From NCBI GenBank assembly GCA_905205975.1, contig CAJLFQ010000012.1, positions 1-42,675 of the forward strand: a stretch of 42,675 nt of DNA, in the 5' to 3' direction. The position numbers and the translations under genes are program-made. Shown one piece after another: positions 1-6,988 of this stretch (positions are counted from its first letter, which is position 1; every line of letters begins with the position of its first letter). Under the pieces are notes generated by a model. It was given only the letters and a program-made list of their open reading frames with translations. It ran no database searches and was not told the origin of the DNA. This stretch comes from an uncultured Eubacteriales bacterium (GTDB lineage: Bacteria; Bacillota; Clostridia; Oscillospirales; QAMX01).

Positions 1-24
1 CACCATAATCCAATTATTTCAGAC

Positions 25-59
25 AAAAAATACCGCTTATCTTTTCAGATAAGCGGTAT
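25..59 (-). terminator. Intrinsic terminator of the methyltransferase operon
   Basis: A perfect 13-bp stem (30-42 with 47-59) has a 4-nt loop. On the minus strand it is followed by six T residues (25-30). It lies 45 bp after the stop of the minus-strand THUMP methyltransferase gene, so it should end the trmL-methyltransferase transcript. Confidence 0.85.
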
Positions 60-104
60 ATGATTTTGCGTTCGTTCAGATTACTGCTTTTTTCGTATTG
101 CTGT

Positions 105-1208
105 CTACCGGTATTGGAAGACGTTGCACTTCATCATGCCGTTGTAGAGTTTGCGTTTTTTATCAGCGCGGCGGCCGAAGAATTTTTCAAACTGTTCGTC
201 CGGCGAGATCACATAAGCACCCAGCCGTTTTTCAAAAATGCGTCGTCCCAGTGCGGCGTACACGGCGCGCGCTTCCGCAACGTCTCCCAGCCGTTCGCCA
301 TAAGGCGGGTTGGTGATGACGATGCCGCTGTCCGGGAAGGGGGCTGCCGACAAGTCTGCGCATGCAAAAGTGATTTGATCGCCGACGCCCGCTTTTTTGG
401 CGTTGGCCTTTGCCAGTGCGACCGCCGCAGTATCGCGGTCGCTCCCCGTGATGGGGCCGTCAAACGCATGGATGCGTGCCCGCGCCTCTGCACGGAGCGT
501 TTCTCCATCCGCCGGATCTGCGCCGGCAAAGCCTTCGACGGCAAACGCGCGGTTCAATCCCGGCGCCGTGCCGGACGCCATCAGCGCCGCTTCAATCAGA
601 ATCGTCCCGGAGCCGCAGAGCGGATCACAGAGCGGCCGGTCGCCGCGGCGGCGGCTCAAATAGACCATGGCGGCCGCCAGCGTTTCCCGGATCGGCGCCG
701 CCGTCGCTTCTGCGCGGTATCCCCGTTTGTGCAGGCCGTCGCCGGTGGTATCAATATAAAGAGAGCAGCGGTCATTCAGCAGATGGAACGACAGCTGATA
801 TTTGCAGCCGGTTTCCGGCATGGTCTCATAGCCATAGACCTGACCCAAGCGGACAGCCGCAGCTTTTTTAATGATGCGCTGGCAATCCGGAATGCTGGTC
901 AGACGGGAGCGCGTCGCATGACCCTTGACCGGGAACGCGCCGAATGCGTCGATCACGTTTTCCAGCGGCGCAGCGCGGACGCCTTCAAACAGCTGGTCAA
1001 ACGTTTCGGCCGGGAATTCGGCAATACGGATCAAAACACGTTCCGCCGTCCGCAGCCAGAGGTTGGCGCGCAGCGCCTCCCGCAGGCCGCCCTCAAACAG
1101 CACGCGGCCGTTTTCAGCGGTGACGCCGGTGAAATTCTCCCGGCGCAGTTCATCGGCGCAAATGCCTTCCAGCCCCAGCAGAACCGGAGCGCAAAGCTGA
1201 AAATCCAT
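105..1208 (-). CDS. THUMP-domain class I SAM-dependent rRNA (guanine-N2) methyltransferase, RlmL/YpsC type
   Basis: Predicted RNA methyltransferase of 367 aa. The N-terminal half (about 45-155) fits a THUMP RNA-binding domain. The C-terminal half carries a Rossmann methyltransferase with the SAM loop DPLCGSGT (195-202), GSDRD (255-259) and the catalytic NPPYGERL motif (300-307), which is the N2-guanine signature. By family it probably modifies 23S rRNA, although the exact position cannot be read from sequence. The length matches Firmicute YpsC-like proteins, which lack the second methyltransferase domain of E. coli RlmL. The ATG is preceded by AGGAGG at 1217-1222. The stop of trmL lies 16 bp upstream on the same strand, so the two form an operon of RNA methyltransferases closed by the hairpin at 25-59. 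Confidence 0.92.
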   Translation of the reverse strand: MDFQLCAPVLLGLEGICADELRRENFTGVTAENGRVLFEGGLREALRANLWLRTAERVLIRIAEFPAETFDQLFEGVRAAPLENVIDAFGAFPVKGHATRSRLTSIPDCQRIIKKAAAVRLGQVYGYETMPETGCKYQLSFHLLNDRCSLYIDTTGDGLHKRGYRAEATAAPIRETLAAAMVYLSRRRGDRPLCDPLCGSGTILIEAALMASGTAPGLNRAFAVEGFAGADPADGETLRAEARARIHAFDGPITGSDRDTAAVALAKANAKKAGVGDQITFACADLSAAPFPDSGIVITNPPYGERLGDVAEARAVYAALGRRIFEKRLGAYVISPDEQFEKFFGRRADKKRKLYNGMMKCNVFQYR

Positions 1209-1224
1209 CGGTTGTTCCTCCTGT

Positions 1225-1686
1225 TCAGTTCATGCCCGGAAAGCCCATCTGCCGGAGCGCCTCAAAGCAGACGATGGCGACGGCGTTGGAAAGGTTCAGG
1301 CTTCTGGCGTTTGGAATCTGCGGGATGCGGATCGTTTGATCCGGGTGAGCTGCGATAAAATCCCGCGGGAGACCTGCGGTTTCTTTTCCGAACAGGATAT
1401 GACAGCCGTCCGGATAGGAAACATCCGTGTGTTTGTGCAGCCCTTTCGTCGTGGCAAGGCGCATTTCGACGCCGCTGTTCTGCGCCAGATAGTCTTCAAA
1501 CGAATCATAATGCCGGATGTCCAGCAGATACCAGTAATCCAATCCGGCGCGTTTCAGTTTTTTGTCATCGATTTGGAAACCCATCGGGCCGACCAAGTGC
1601 AGGCGGCTGCCCGTAACCGCGCAGGTGCGTGCGATATTGCCGGTATTCTGCGGGATTTCCGGTTCGACAAGAACGATGTTCAGCAT
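1225..1686 (-). CDS. trmL: tRNA (cytidine/uridine-2'-O)-methyltransferase TrmL (SPOUT family)
   Basis: TrmL-type SPOUT methyltransferase, expected to 2'-O-methylate the wobble nucleotide of certain tRNA-Leu species. The 153-aa protein has the usual family size. It shows the N-terminal PEIPQNTGNIARTC motif (9-22), the knot-forming GKETAGLP (100-107) and PNARSLNLSNAVAI (125-138), which build the trefoil-knot SAM site. The frame stays open upstream to 1818. The start at 1686 is chosen because the family begins exactly at MLNIVLVEPEIPQNTGN and because AGAGG sits 7 nt before it; the upstream part is unlike any TrmL. It is first gene of an operon with the THUMP methyltransferase 16 bp downstream. 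Promoter at 1775-1803. Confidence 0.95.
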   Translation of the reverse strand: MLNIVLVEPEIPQNTGNIARTCAVTGSRLHLVGPMGFQIDDKKLKRAGLDYWYLLDIRHYDSFEDYLAQNSGVEMRLATTKGLHKHTDVSYPDGCHILFGKETAGLPRDFIAAHPDQTIRIPQIPNARSLNLSNAVAIVCFEALRQMGFPGMN

Positions 1687-1987
1687 AGCAATTCCTCTTT
1701 TTGCGGGATGCACCGCCGGTTTCGGCTCATTTTTGGTTTTTGAAACCGCTGCCGGTGCTTTCAGGACTCTACACATTATATCATAAAATCGGCCGGGCGT
1801 CCAGTTTTTTGCCCGCATACAGGGCGGATTCAGCGGAAAAAGAGCGCCTGAATCCGGATATCACCGCTGAATAATCCTTTTTGCGCAAAAAGCAAGAACA
1901 GAATGACCAAATTTCCAGTCTTTCTGAGACATTATTCTGTCGTAAAGACAAAAACTCACTTTTGCTCATTTGCAGGGCAAATAAACG
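1687..1987. other. Intergenic region with structured trmL leader
   Basis: There is no convincing gene here. The minus-strand trmL leader (about 1687-1768) can pair 1710-1723 with 1742-1758, an interrupted stem of two helices just upstream of the ribosome site. Further out, a 9-bp inverted repeat (1825-1833 with 1848-1856) lies between the two divergent promoters. It has no T tract, so it is not an obvious terminator; an operator or a chance dyad are both possible. Confidence 0.5.
1775..1803 (-). promoter_or_regulatory. Sigma-A type promoter of trmL
   Basis: On the minus strand TGGACG (1798-1803) and TATAAT (1775-1780) are separated by 17 bp. The -10 is perfect and the -35 matches 4 of 6. The start site would be near 1768, about 80 nt before the trmL ATG. 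Confidence 0.7.
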
Positions 1988-2016
1988 TTGATTTTTTCAG
2001 AAAAGTGGTATATAAT
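1988..2016 (+). promoter_or_regulatory. Sigma-A type promoter of pgk-tpiA
   Basis: TTGATT (1988-1993) and a perfect TATAAT (2011-2016) have 17-bp spacing. Transcription should start near 2023, leaving a leader of about 100 nt before the pgk ATG. Confidence 0.85.
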
Positions 2017-2032
2017 ACAATAGGTAAAAATG

Positions 2033-2095
2033 GGCAGCCAGATTTCAGGGGCGTATGCGGGTATCCCATTCCGTCCGCGGATGCCTTTGGCTGCC
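2033..2095 (+). promoter_or_regulatory. Long-range stem in the pgk 5' leader
   Basis: GGCAGCCA (2033-2040) is exactly complementary to TGGCTGCC (2088-2095), and the enclosed 47 nt can form weaker GC-rich pairing. The stem would begin about 10 nt after the predicted start site and end 18 nt before the ribosome site (AAGGAG, 2113-2118). No known riboswitch consensus was recognised. It may stabilise the mRNA or be regulatory. Confidence 0.5.
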
Positions 2096-2125
2096 GCCAA
2101 GGCAACATCTGAAAGGAGAACAAAT

Positions 2126-3439
2126 ATGCTTTACAACAAGAAAAGCGTTGAGGACATCGATGTCAACGGCAAGAGAGTGCTTGTCCGCTGCGATTTTAAC
2201 GTCCCGCAGGACGCCAACCAGAACATCACGGACGATAAGCGTATCGTCGGCGCGATGCCCACGATCAAGTATCTCTCCGAACACGGCGCAAAGGTGATTC
2301 TCTGCTCCCATCTCGGCAGACCGCACAACGTCCTGAACGACAAGATTAAACTCAACAAAAAGGAAAAGGCAAAGGTTGAAGCCCTTCCGGAAGAAGAACG
2401 CGAAGCCGCAACCGCCAAATACATTGAAAAAGCAAAGGGCGAGCTGAAGAAGCTGTCGCTTGCGCCGATTGCCGAACGCATCTCCCAGTACCTCGGCCGT
2501 CCGGTCGTCATGGCTTCTGATGTCATCGGCCCCGACGCCAAGGCAAAAGCTGCCGCCCTCAAAGACGGCGACGTCATGCTGCTGGAAAACGTCCGTTTCC
2601 ACGCCGAAGAAGAAAAGAATGATCCGGCATTCGCCAAAGAGCTGGCCAGCCTCGCCGACATCTATGTCAACGACGCTTTCGGCACCGCACACCGTGCACA
2701 CGCTTCGACTGCCGGCGTCGCAGATTACCTCCCGGCCGTCTGCGGCTACCTCATCAAGAAGGAAATCAGCGTCATGGGCGGCGCGCTTTCCAACCCGGCC
2801 CGTCCGTTCGTCGCCATCCTCGGCGGCGCAAAAGTCTCCGACAAGCTCGGCGTCATCAACAACCTCCTCGAAAAAGTTGACACGCTCATCATCGGCGGCG
2901 GTATGGCATACACCTTCCTGGCCGCTAAGGGTTACAGCGTCGGCACCAGCCTGCTCGACTCCGAAAAGATCGACTACTGCAAAGATATGATGGCCAAAGC
3001 CGCTGAAAAAGGCGTCAACCTCCTCCTGCCGGTCGACACCGTCGTGGCTGCTTCCTTCCCGGATCCGATCGACGCCAAAGTCGACGGCGAAACGGTTTCT
3101 TCCGACGCCATTCCGGCGGACAAGATGGGTCTCGACATCGGCGAAAAGACCCGCGCACTCTTTGCGGACGCCATTAAGAACGCCAAGACCGTCGTTTGGA
3201 ACGGCCCGATGGGCGTCTTTGAAAACCCGGATCTCGCCAAAGGCACCATCGCGGTTGCTCAGGCACTCGCCGATTCCGCCGCCGTGACGATTGTCGGCGG
3301 CGGCGACAGCGCAGCAGCCTGCGAACAGCTCGGCTTCGCGGACAAGATCACGCACATCTCCACCGGCGGCGGCGCCAGCCTCGAATTCCTCGAAGGCCTG
3401 ACCCTGCCCGGCATCGCCTGCCTGCTCGACAAAGAATAA
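2126..3439 (+). CDS. pgk: Phosphoglycerate kinase
   Basis: Glycolytic enzyme that transfers phosphate from 1,3-bisphosphoglycerate to ADP in the cytoplasm. The 437-aa product has all core motifs: RVLVRCDFNVPQD (17-29), SHLGRP (61-66), ENVRFHAEEE (154-163), NDAFGTAHRAHAST (182-195), the GGAKVSDK nucleotide loop, WNGPMGVFE and GGGDSAAA near the C-terminus. The start at 2126 has AAGGAG 7 nt upstream and matches the usual N-terminus; an in-frame extension to 2030 is unrelated sequence. The protein is about 35-40 residues longer than common bacterial Pgk because of a Lys/Glu-rich insertion around 75-108, after the GRP loop. First gene of an operon with tpiA, 79 bp downstream. No gapA lies beside it in this window. 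Confidence 0.98.
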   Translation: MLYNKKSVEDIDVNGKRVLVRCDFNVPQDANQNITDDKRIVGAMPTIKYLSEHGAKVILCSHLGRPHNVLNDKIKLNKKEKAKVEALPEEEREAATAKYIEKAKGELKKLSLAPIAERISQYLGRPVVMASDVIGPDAKAKAAALKDGDVMLLENVRFHAEEEKNDPAFAKELASLADIYVNDAFGTAHRAHASTAGVADYLPAVCGYLIKKEISVMGGALSNPARPFVAILGGAKVSDKLGVINNLLEKVDTLIIGGGMAYTFLAAKGYSVGTSLLDSEKIDYCKDMMAKAAEKGVNLLLPVDTVVAASFPDPIDAKVDGETVSSDAIPADKMGLDIGEKTRALFADAIKNAKTVVWNGPMGVFENPDLAKGTIAVAQALADSAAVTIVGGGDSAAACEQLGFADKITHISTGGGASLEFLEGLTLPGIACLLDKE

Positions 3440-3518
3440 TTTACGGCGGCTCTTTGACGGGCAGCTGATTTTCAATTGTTACCAGCCGGGAACCGGCTAT
3501 CATTAGGAGGAAAAAACC

Positions 3519-4292
3519 ATGAACAGAAGATACCGTAAAACGATCATCGCGGGCAACTGGAAAATGAACAAGACCCCGAAGGAAGCTCGCGTTCTGGTTG
3601 ACACGCTGCGTCCCATGATCGCAAAAGCCAAATGGTGCACCACCGTTCTCTGCGTTCCGTTTGTCGATCTGCACGCCGCCCTGAAGGCAACCCGTGCAAC
3701 CAAGATCGCTGTCGGCGCACAGAATATGCACTATGAAACGTCCGGCGCTTACACCGGTGAAGTTTCTGCGGAAATGCTCGTCGAAATGGGCGTCAAATAC
3801 GTCATCATCGGCCATAGCGAACGCCGCCAGTACTTCAACGAGACGGATGAAACCGTCAACAAGAAGCTGCTGAAAGCACTGGAAGTCGGCCTGCGTCCGA
3901 TCGTCTGCGTCGGTGAATCCCTCGCCGAACGCGAATCCGGCGTCACCGCAGAACGCATCCAGTATCAGGTGAAAATGGCGCTCCAGAACGTCCAGCCGGA
4001 TCAGATCCGCAAGGTCGTCATCGCCTACGAACCCATCTGGGCCATCGGCACCGGCAAAACGGCAACGGTCGCGCAGGCCAGCGAAGTCTGCACGCTCATC
4101 CGTGACACCGTCCGCACCCTCTTCGGTGCCAGAGCGGCCCGCTCCATCACGATCCAGTACGGCGGCTCCATGAACGCCGAAAACGCTGCCGGTCTGCTTG
4201 CACAGCTCAACATCGACGGCGGTCTGATCGGCGGCGCTTCCCTCAAACCGGAAGCCTTCAAGGCCATCGTCGACGCAGCCAACCAGGACTAA
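3519..4292 (+). CDS. tpiA: Triosephosphate isomerase
   Basis: Interconverts dihydroxyacetone phosphate and glyceraldehyde 3-phosphate in glycolysis. The 257-aa TIM barrel has all catalytic elements: GNWKMN with Lys15 (12-17), IIGHSERR with His99, YEPIWAIGTGK with Glu171, and the phosphate-binding GGSMN near the C-terminus. The ATG follows AGGAGG with about 9 nt spacing. It is downstream of pgk in the same orientation. The 79-bp spacer holds a small AGCCGG/CCGGCT hairpin (3484-3498) but no strong promoter, so cotranscription is likely. The transcript should end at the terminator at 4367-4409. Confidence 0.98.
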   Translation: MNRRYRKTIIAGNWKMNKTPKEARVLVDTLRPMIAKAKWCTTVLCVPFVDLHAALKATRATKIAVGAQNMHYETSGAYTGEVSAEMLVEMGVKYVIIGHSERRQYFNETDETVNKKLLKALEVGLRPIVCVGESLAERESGVTAERIQYQVKMALQNVQPDQIRKVVIAYEPIWAIGTGKTATVAQASEVCTLIRDTVRTLFGARAARSITIQYGGSMNAENAAGLLAQLNIDGGLIGGASLKPEAFKAIVDAANQD

Positions 4293-4366
4293 TTCATTCC
4301 TGCCGCGGCCCTCATTCGGCCGTTTCCCCGGCTGTTGAGCCAGGTCTGACATTCAAACAAAAAAAG

Positions 4367-4409
4367 CAATCGGAAAAGAGCGGTTTCGCCCTTTTCCGAT
4401 TGTTTTTTT
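4367..4409. terminator. Intrinsic terminator after tpiA, A-rich on both flanks
   Basis: A 12-bp stem (4367-4378 with 4391-4402) is followed by seven T (4403-4409). An A-rich stretch precedes it, so it could also work on the minus strand. It separates pgk-tpiA from the degenerate GpmI-like gene. The -35 of the next promoter overlaps its 3' arm. Confidence 0.85.
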
Positions 4410-4428
4410 CACGCCCTTCTGATATGAT
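4400..4428 (+). promoter_or_regulatory. Promoter of the GpmI-like gene, overlapping the terminator
   Basis: TTGTTT (4400-4405) lies in the last bases and T tract of the terminator, 17 bp before TATGAT (4423-4428). The start site would be near 4435, only about 23 nt before the ATG. Confidence 0.65.
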
Positions 4429-4457
4429 ACGAACATCTTCAAAAAGGAGTGACCGTG

Positions 4458-5255
4458 ATGCGGAATACGCTTGTTCTGATCCTGATCGATGGGTTCGGCC
4501 TTTCGGCTGTTTCCGCCGGAAATGCCTTCACCGCAGCAAATGCGCCGAATCTGCATACGTTTCTGCACAGCTGCCCTTCGACGACGCTGTCCATTTCGGA
4601 TGATGACGGCTGCACCGCCGAATGGGGCTGCCGCCGCATTGGCGCCGGACGGAACGGTTCCCTGACGCCGACGCCCCTGCGCGGCACGCTGGGGGAATGC
4701 CTGTCTGCTCTGATGCTGCCGCAGACGCGGGTCTGTGCAGCCTCCGCCCGCAGCGCTGCGTTGGATTGGTTCAATGGCGGGCAGATGACGCCGTTTGCAT
4801 TGGAAACGGATCTGCTCGTTTCGGATGTCTGCGCCGCTTCTCCGGTTGATTCGGCGCTTCAAACCGCAGAAGCCGTTGCGCAGGCTGCGCTTGAAGCACT
4901 GGACGCCGGCGCCGGTGTTTTTCTGACGGTCCATCTGTCTGCCTGCGCCGTCTGTGCCCAGACCGGATCCCTCCCGGACACCGTCGCCGCTGTGGAAACC
5001 GTTGACCGATGCCTTGGGGCGCTCCGCGCAAAATGTGCGGAAACCGGATCGCCTGCCCTGCTCTGCGCCACCGGATGCGGCGCGGAACAGGTCGGCACGA
5101 CGTCTGTCAAGCGCAATCTCCTGCCGTTCGCCGTCGCCGGTGCCGATGTTTCCCTGCGCCCCGGATCGCTTGCCGATGTCGCGCCGACGATTCTTGCATT
5201 TTTGGGATTATCCTGTCCGCCGGAAATGGACGGCCGCAGCCTGCTACTGCCCTGA
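4458..5255 (+). CDS. Degenerate, half-length relative of phosphoglycerate mutase GpmI (probable pseudoenzyme)
   Basis: 265 aa, against about 510 for cofactor-independent phosphoglycerate mutase. The N-terminus (LILIDGFG, GNAFTAANAPN) and C-terminus (SLADVAPTILAFLGL, EMDGRSLL) are clearly GpmI-like, and FNGG (105-108) matches the second half of the phosphatase domain. The phosphotransferase insert (about residues 77-310 of GpmI) is missing. By manual alignment to Geobacillus GpmI numbering, catalytic Ser62 is Ala54 in TAEWGCRRIGAGR. Metal ligands Asp403, His407, Asp444, His445 and His462 become Ala164, Gln168, Thr205, Gly206 and Val217; only Asp12 (Asp11 here) survives. The frame is intact, with AAGGAG 8 nt before the ATG and its own promoter, so it is not obviously a dead gene. 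Its 3' end overlaps convergent tepA by 12 bp. Mutase activity is very unlikely; its real role is unknown. Confidence 0.8.
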   Translation: MRNTLVLILIDGFGLSAVSAGNAFTAANAPNLHTFLHSCPSTTLSISDDDGCTAEWGCRRIGAGRNGSLTPTPLRGTLGECLSALMLPQTRVCAASARSAALDWFNGGQMTPFALETDLLVSDVCAASPVDSALQTAEAVAQAALEALDAGAGVFLTVHLSACAVCAQTGSLPDTVAAVETVDRCLGALRAKCAETGSPALLCATGCGAEQVGTTSVKRNLLPFAVAGADVSLRPGSLADVAPTILAFLGLSCPPEMDGRSLLLP

Positions 5256-5996
5256 TTCCTCCGCCGCACGGCGTTCATCGATCATGGCGTGCAGCTTCGC
5301 CAAAGCATCGGAAAGACCGCCGACGGCGTCGATCAATCCGATGCGAACCGCTTCTTCCCCACCAATCAGGCTGCCGACGTCCGTGGCCAGCTCGCCTGTG
5401 CGCAGCATGAGCTCCCGGTAGGCGGATTCGCTGATGTTGGAATTGCGGGTCACAAACCGGACGACGCGATCCTGCACTTTTTCAAAGTAATAATAGGTCT
5501 GCGGGACACCGAGAATCAGCCCGTTCATCCGTACCGGATGAATGGTCATGGCCGCGCTCGGAGCAATCAGCGAATACTGTGCGGCAACCGCCAGCGGAAC
5601 GCCGATGGAATGTCCGCCGCCCAGCACGAGTGATACCGTCGGTGTTTTCATGCTGGCGATCAGCTCGGCAATCGCCAGCCCCGCCTCGACATCGCCGCCA
5701 ATGGTGTTCAGCAGGATCAGCAGACCGTCAATTTCCTTGGTCTCCTCAATTGCCGCCAGCTGTGGCAGAACATGTTCGTATTTGGTCGTTTTGTCATTTC
5801 CGGACAGCGACCGGTGGCCCTCGATCTGTCCGATGACTGCCAGACAGTGGATGGAATGGTGTCCGTCGCTGCTGTCTGACGCGCCCAGCTCGCAGATTTG
5901 ATCGAGCTGTTCCGCAGCCGGTTCTTCCGTCTGCGCGTCGTTCCGTTCCTGATTCCGTTCGTCCTGCGTTTCGTAATTCAGCACGTTCTGAATCAT
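5244..5996 (-). CDS. tepA: TepA-type ClpP-fold serine protease (translocation-enhancing protein)
   Basis: Member of the ClpP/crotonase fold related to Bacillus TepA (YmfB), which is linked to protein export and signal peptide processing. The 250-aa protein begins with an acidic, low-complexity tail (about 1-45). The protease core has the oxyanion strip NTIGGDVEAGLA (97-108), GGGHSIG with nucleophile Ser130, and TIHPVR with His153. No signal peptide is seen, so it is probably cytoplasmic. Five G residues directly abut the ATG, which is too close for a normal ribosome site. A GTG four codons in (5984) is an alternative start; an in-frame stop lies three codons upstream. The gene converges on and overlaps the GpmI-like gene by 12 bp. 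Confidence 0.9.
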   Translation of the reverse strand: MIQNVLNYETQDERNQERNDAQTEEPAAEQLDQICELGASDSSDGHHSIHCLAVIGQIEGHRSLSGNDKTTKYEHVLPQLAAIEETKEIDGLLILLNTIGGDVEAGLAIAELIASMKTPTVSLVLGGGHSIGVPLAVAAQYSLIAPSAAMTIHPVRMNGLILGVPQTYYYFEKVQDRVVRFVTRNSNISESAYRELMLRTGELATDVGSLIGGEEAVRIGLIDAVGGLSDALAKLHAMIDERRAAEESGQ

Positions 5997-6147
5997 CCCC
6001 CTTTATTCGCCTGTTGCTGTTTGTTTGGATGGCTCTGATTCCTTTAGATTTTCCCTTGCAGTGACAAAGTATGCATGTTTGAATCGGCGTTGTGCAGTCC
6101 CACAGAGCATTCCGGCGTTTTTGCTGATTTCTTATCACTTCCCCGCC
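5997..6147. other. Divergent intergenic region between tepA and the XRE-cupin gene
   Basis: No gene was found in the 326-bp spacer. The right part carries a strong plus-strand promoter. No convincing -10/-35 pair was found for tepA on the minus strand. Confidence 0.4.
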
Positions 6148-6176
6148 TTGACATTTCCGTTTTTTTGTGGTTTAAT
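6148..6176 (+). promoter_or_regulatory. Promoter of the XRE-cupin / acyl-CoA synthetase operon
   Basis: A consensus TTGACA (6148-6153) is 17 bp from TTTAAT (6171-6176). The leader to the ATG at 6323 is about 140 nt and contains a small CGGTG/CACCG hairpin (near 6249-6265). No known riboswitch was recognised. Confidence 0.85.
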
Positions 6177-6322
6177 GATATGGGGTGATTTACTGTTTTC
6201 CGCTGTTCGGCGCAGACGGTGCTATTCACTTTTTGTATGCCCATCTTCGGTGCTTCTGACACCGTGATTGATACCGGATCCGGCGTTTTGTCCGTCCGAT
6301 CCCAAGGAAGGAGTCCACCCGT

Positions 6323-6901
6323 ATGAACGAAAAGATTTTACAGATTGCTGAACGAATTCAGGGCTTGCGTGAGCTGTTGGGGATTTCCGAACAGGAAATG
6401 TGTGACACATTGCAGCTCACGCCGGAGGCCTACGCCGAGTATGAGGCCGGTCGGCGTGATTTTTCTTTTTCCCTGCTGTATGAAATTGCCCGCCGCTTGG
6501 GCGTGGACATTACCGAACTGATTACGGGCGATATGCCGCGGCTCTCCCGTTTCTCCCTGATCCGCGCCGGTGAAGGGCTTCCGATTGAACGCCGCAAGGG
6601 GTTCGCCTACCAGCACATGGCTTATCTTTTCAAAAACCGGAATTCCGAGCCTTTCCGCGTCGTCGCCCGGTATGACGAATCGCTGATCGGAAAGCCGATT
6701 GCGCTTTCTTCTCATGCGGGCCATGAATTTGACTATATCCTCTCCGGAACGCTGCTGGTTCAGATCGAAGACCACCAGATGGAACTGCACCCCGGCGACG
6801 CGATTTATTACGATGCGCACAACCGGCACGGTATGATCGCCGCCGGCGGAGAAGACTGCACGTTCCTCGCCGTGATTTCCGGCGGAGAACAGGATAAATA
6901 G
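6323..6901 (+). CDS. XRE-family transcriptional regulator with C-terminal cupin sensor domain
   Basis: 192-aa regulator. Residues about 8-66 form an XRE/Cro helix-turn-helix (LRELLGISEQEMCDTLQLT and YAEYEAGRRDF are the helix-turn-helix signature). Residues about 115-185 form a cupin_2 barrel (HAGHEFDYILSG, LHPGDAIYYDAHNRHG) that could bind a metal or small ligand. The start has AAGGAAGGAG upstream. The next gene, an acyl-CoA synthetase, starts 87 bp later on the same strand. XRE-cupin proteins are often local regulators of adjacent metabolic genes, so control of the synthetase in response to a carboxylic acid or its CoA ester is a reasonable inference. Its own promoter at 6148-6176 suggests the operon starts here. 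Confidence 0.9.
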   Translation: MNEKILQIAERIQGLRELLGISEQEMCDTLQLTPEAYAEYEAGRRDFSFSLLYEIARRLGVDITELITGDMPRLSRFSLIRAGEGLPIERRKGFAYQHMAYLFKNRNSEPFRVVARYDESLIGKPIALSSHAGHEFDYILSGTLLVQIEDHQMELHPGDAIYYDAHNRHGMIAAGGEDCTFLAVISGGEQDK

Positions 6902-6988
6902 GCGCCTGACCGCGAACACGAGCCGTATGCCGCTCCCTCGCTGCACGGCTGAACGAACATGGTAACAAGACAAAGGAAATGATTTCTG

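Noticed and set aside
4458..5255. An active phosphoglycerate mutase
   Set aside because: The insert domain, catalytic Ser and five of the six metal ligands examined are missing, so calling it gpmI would mislead.
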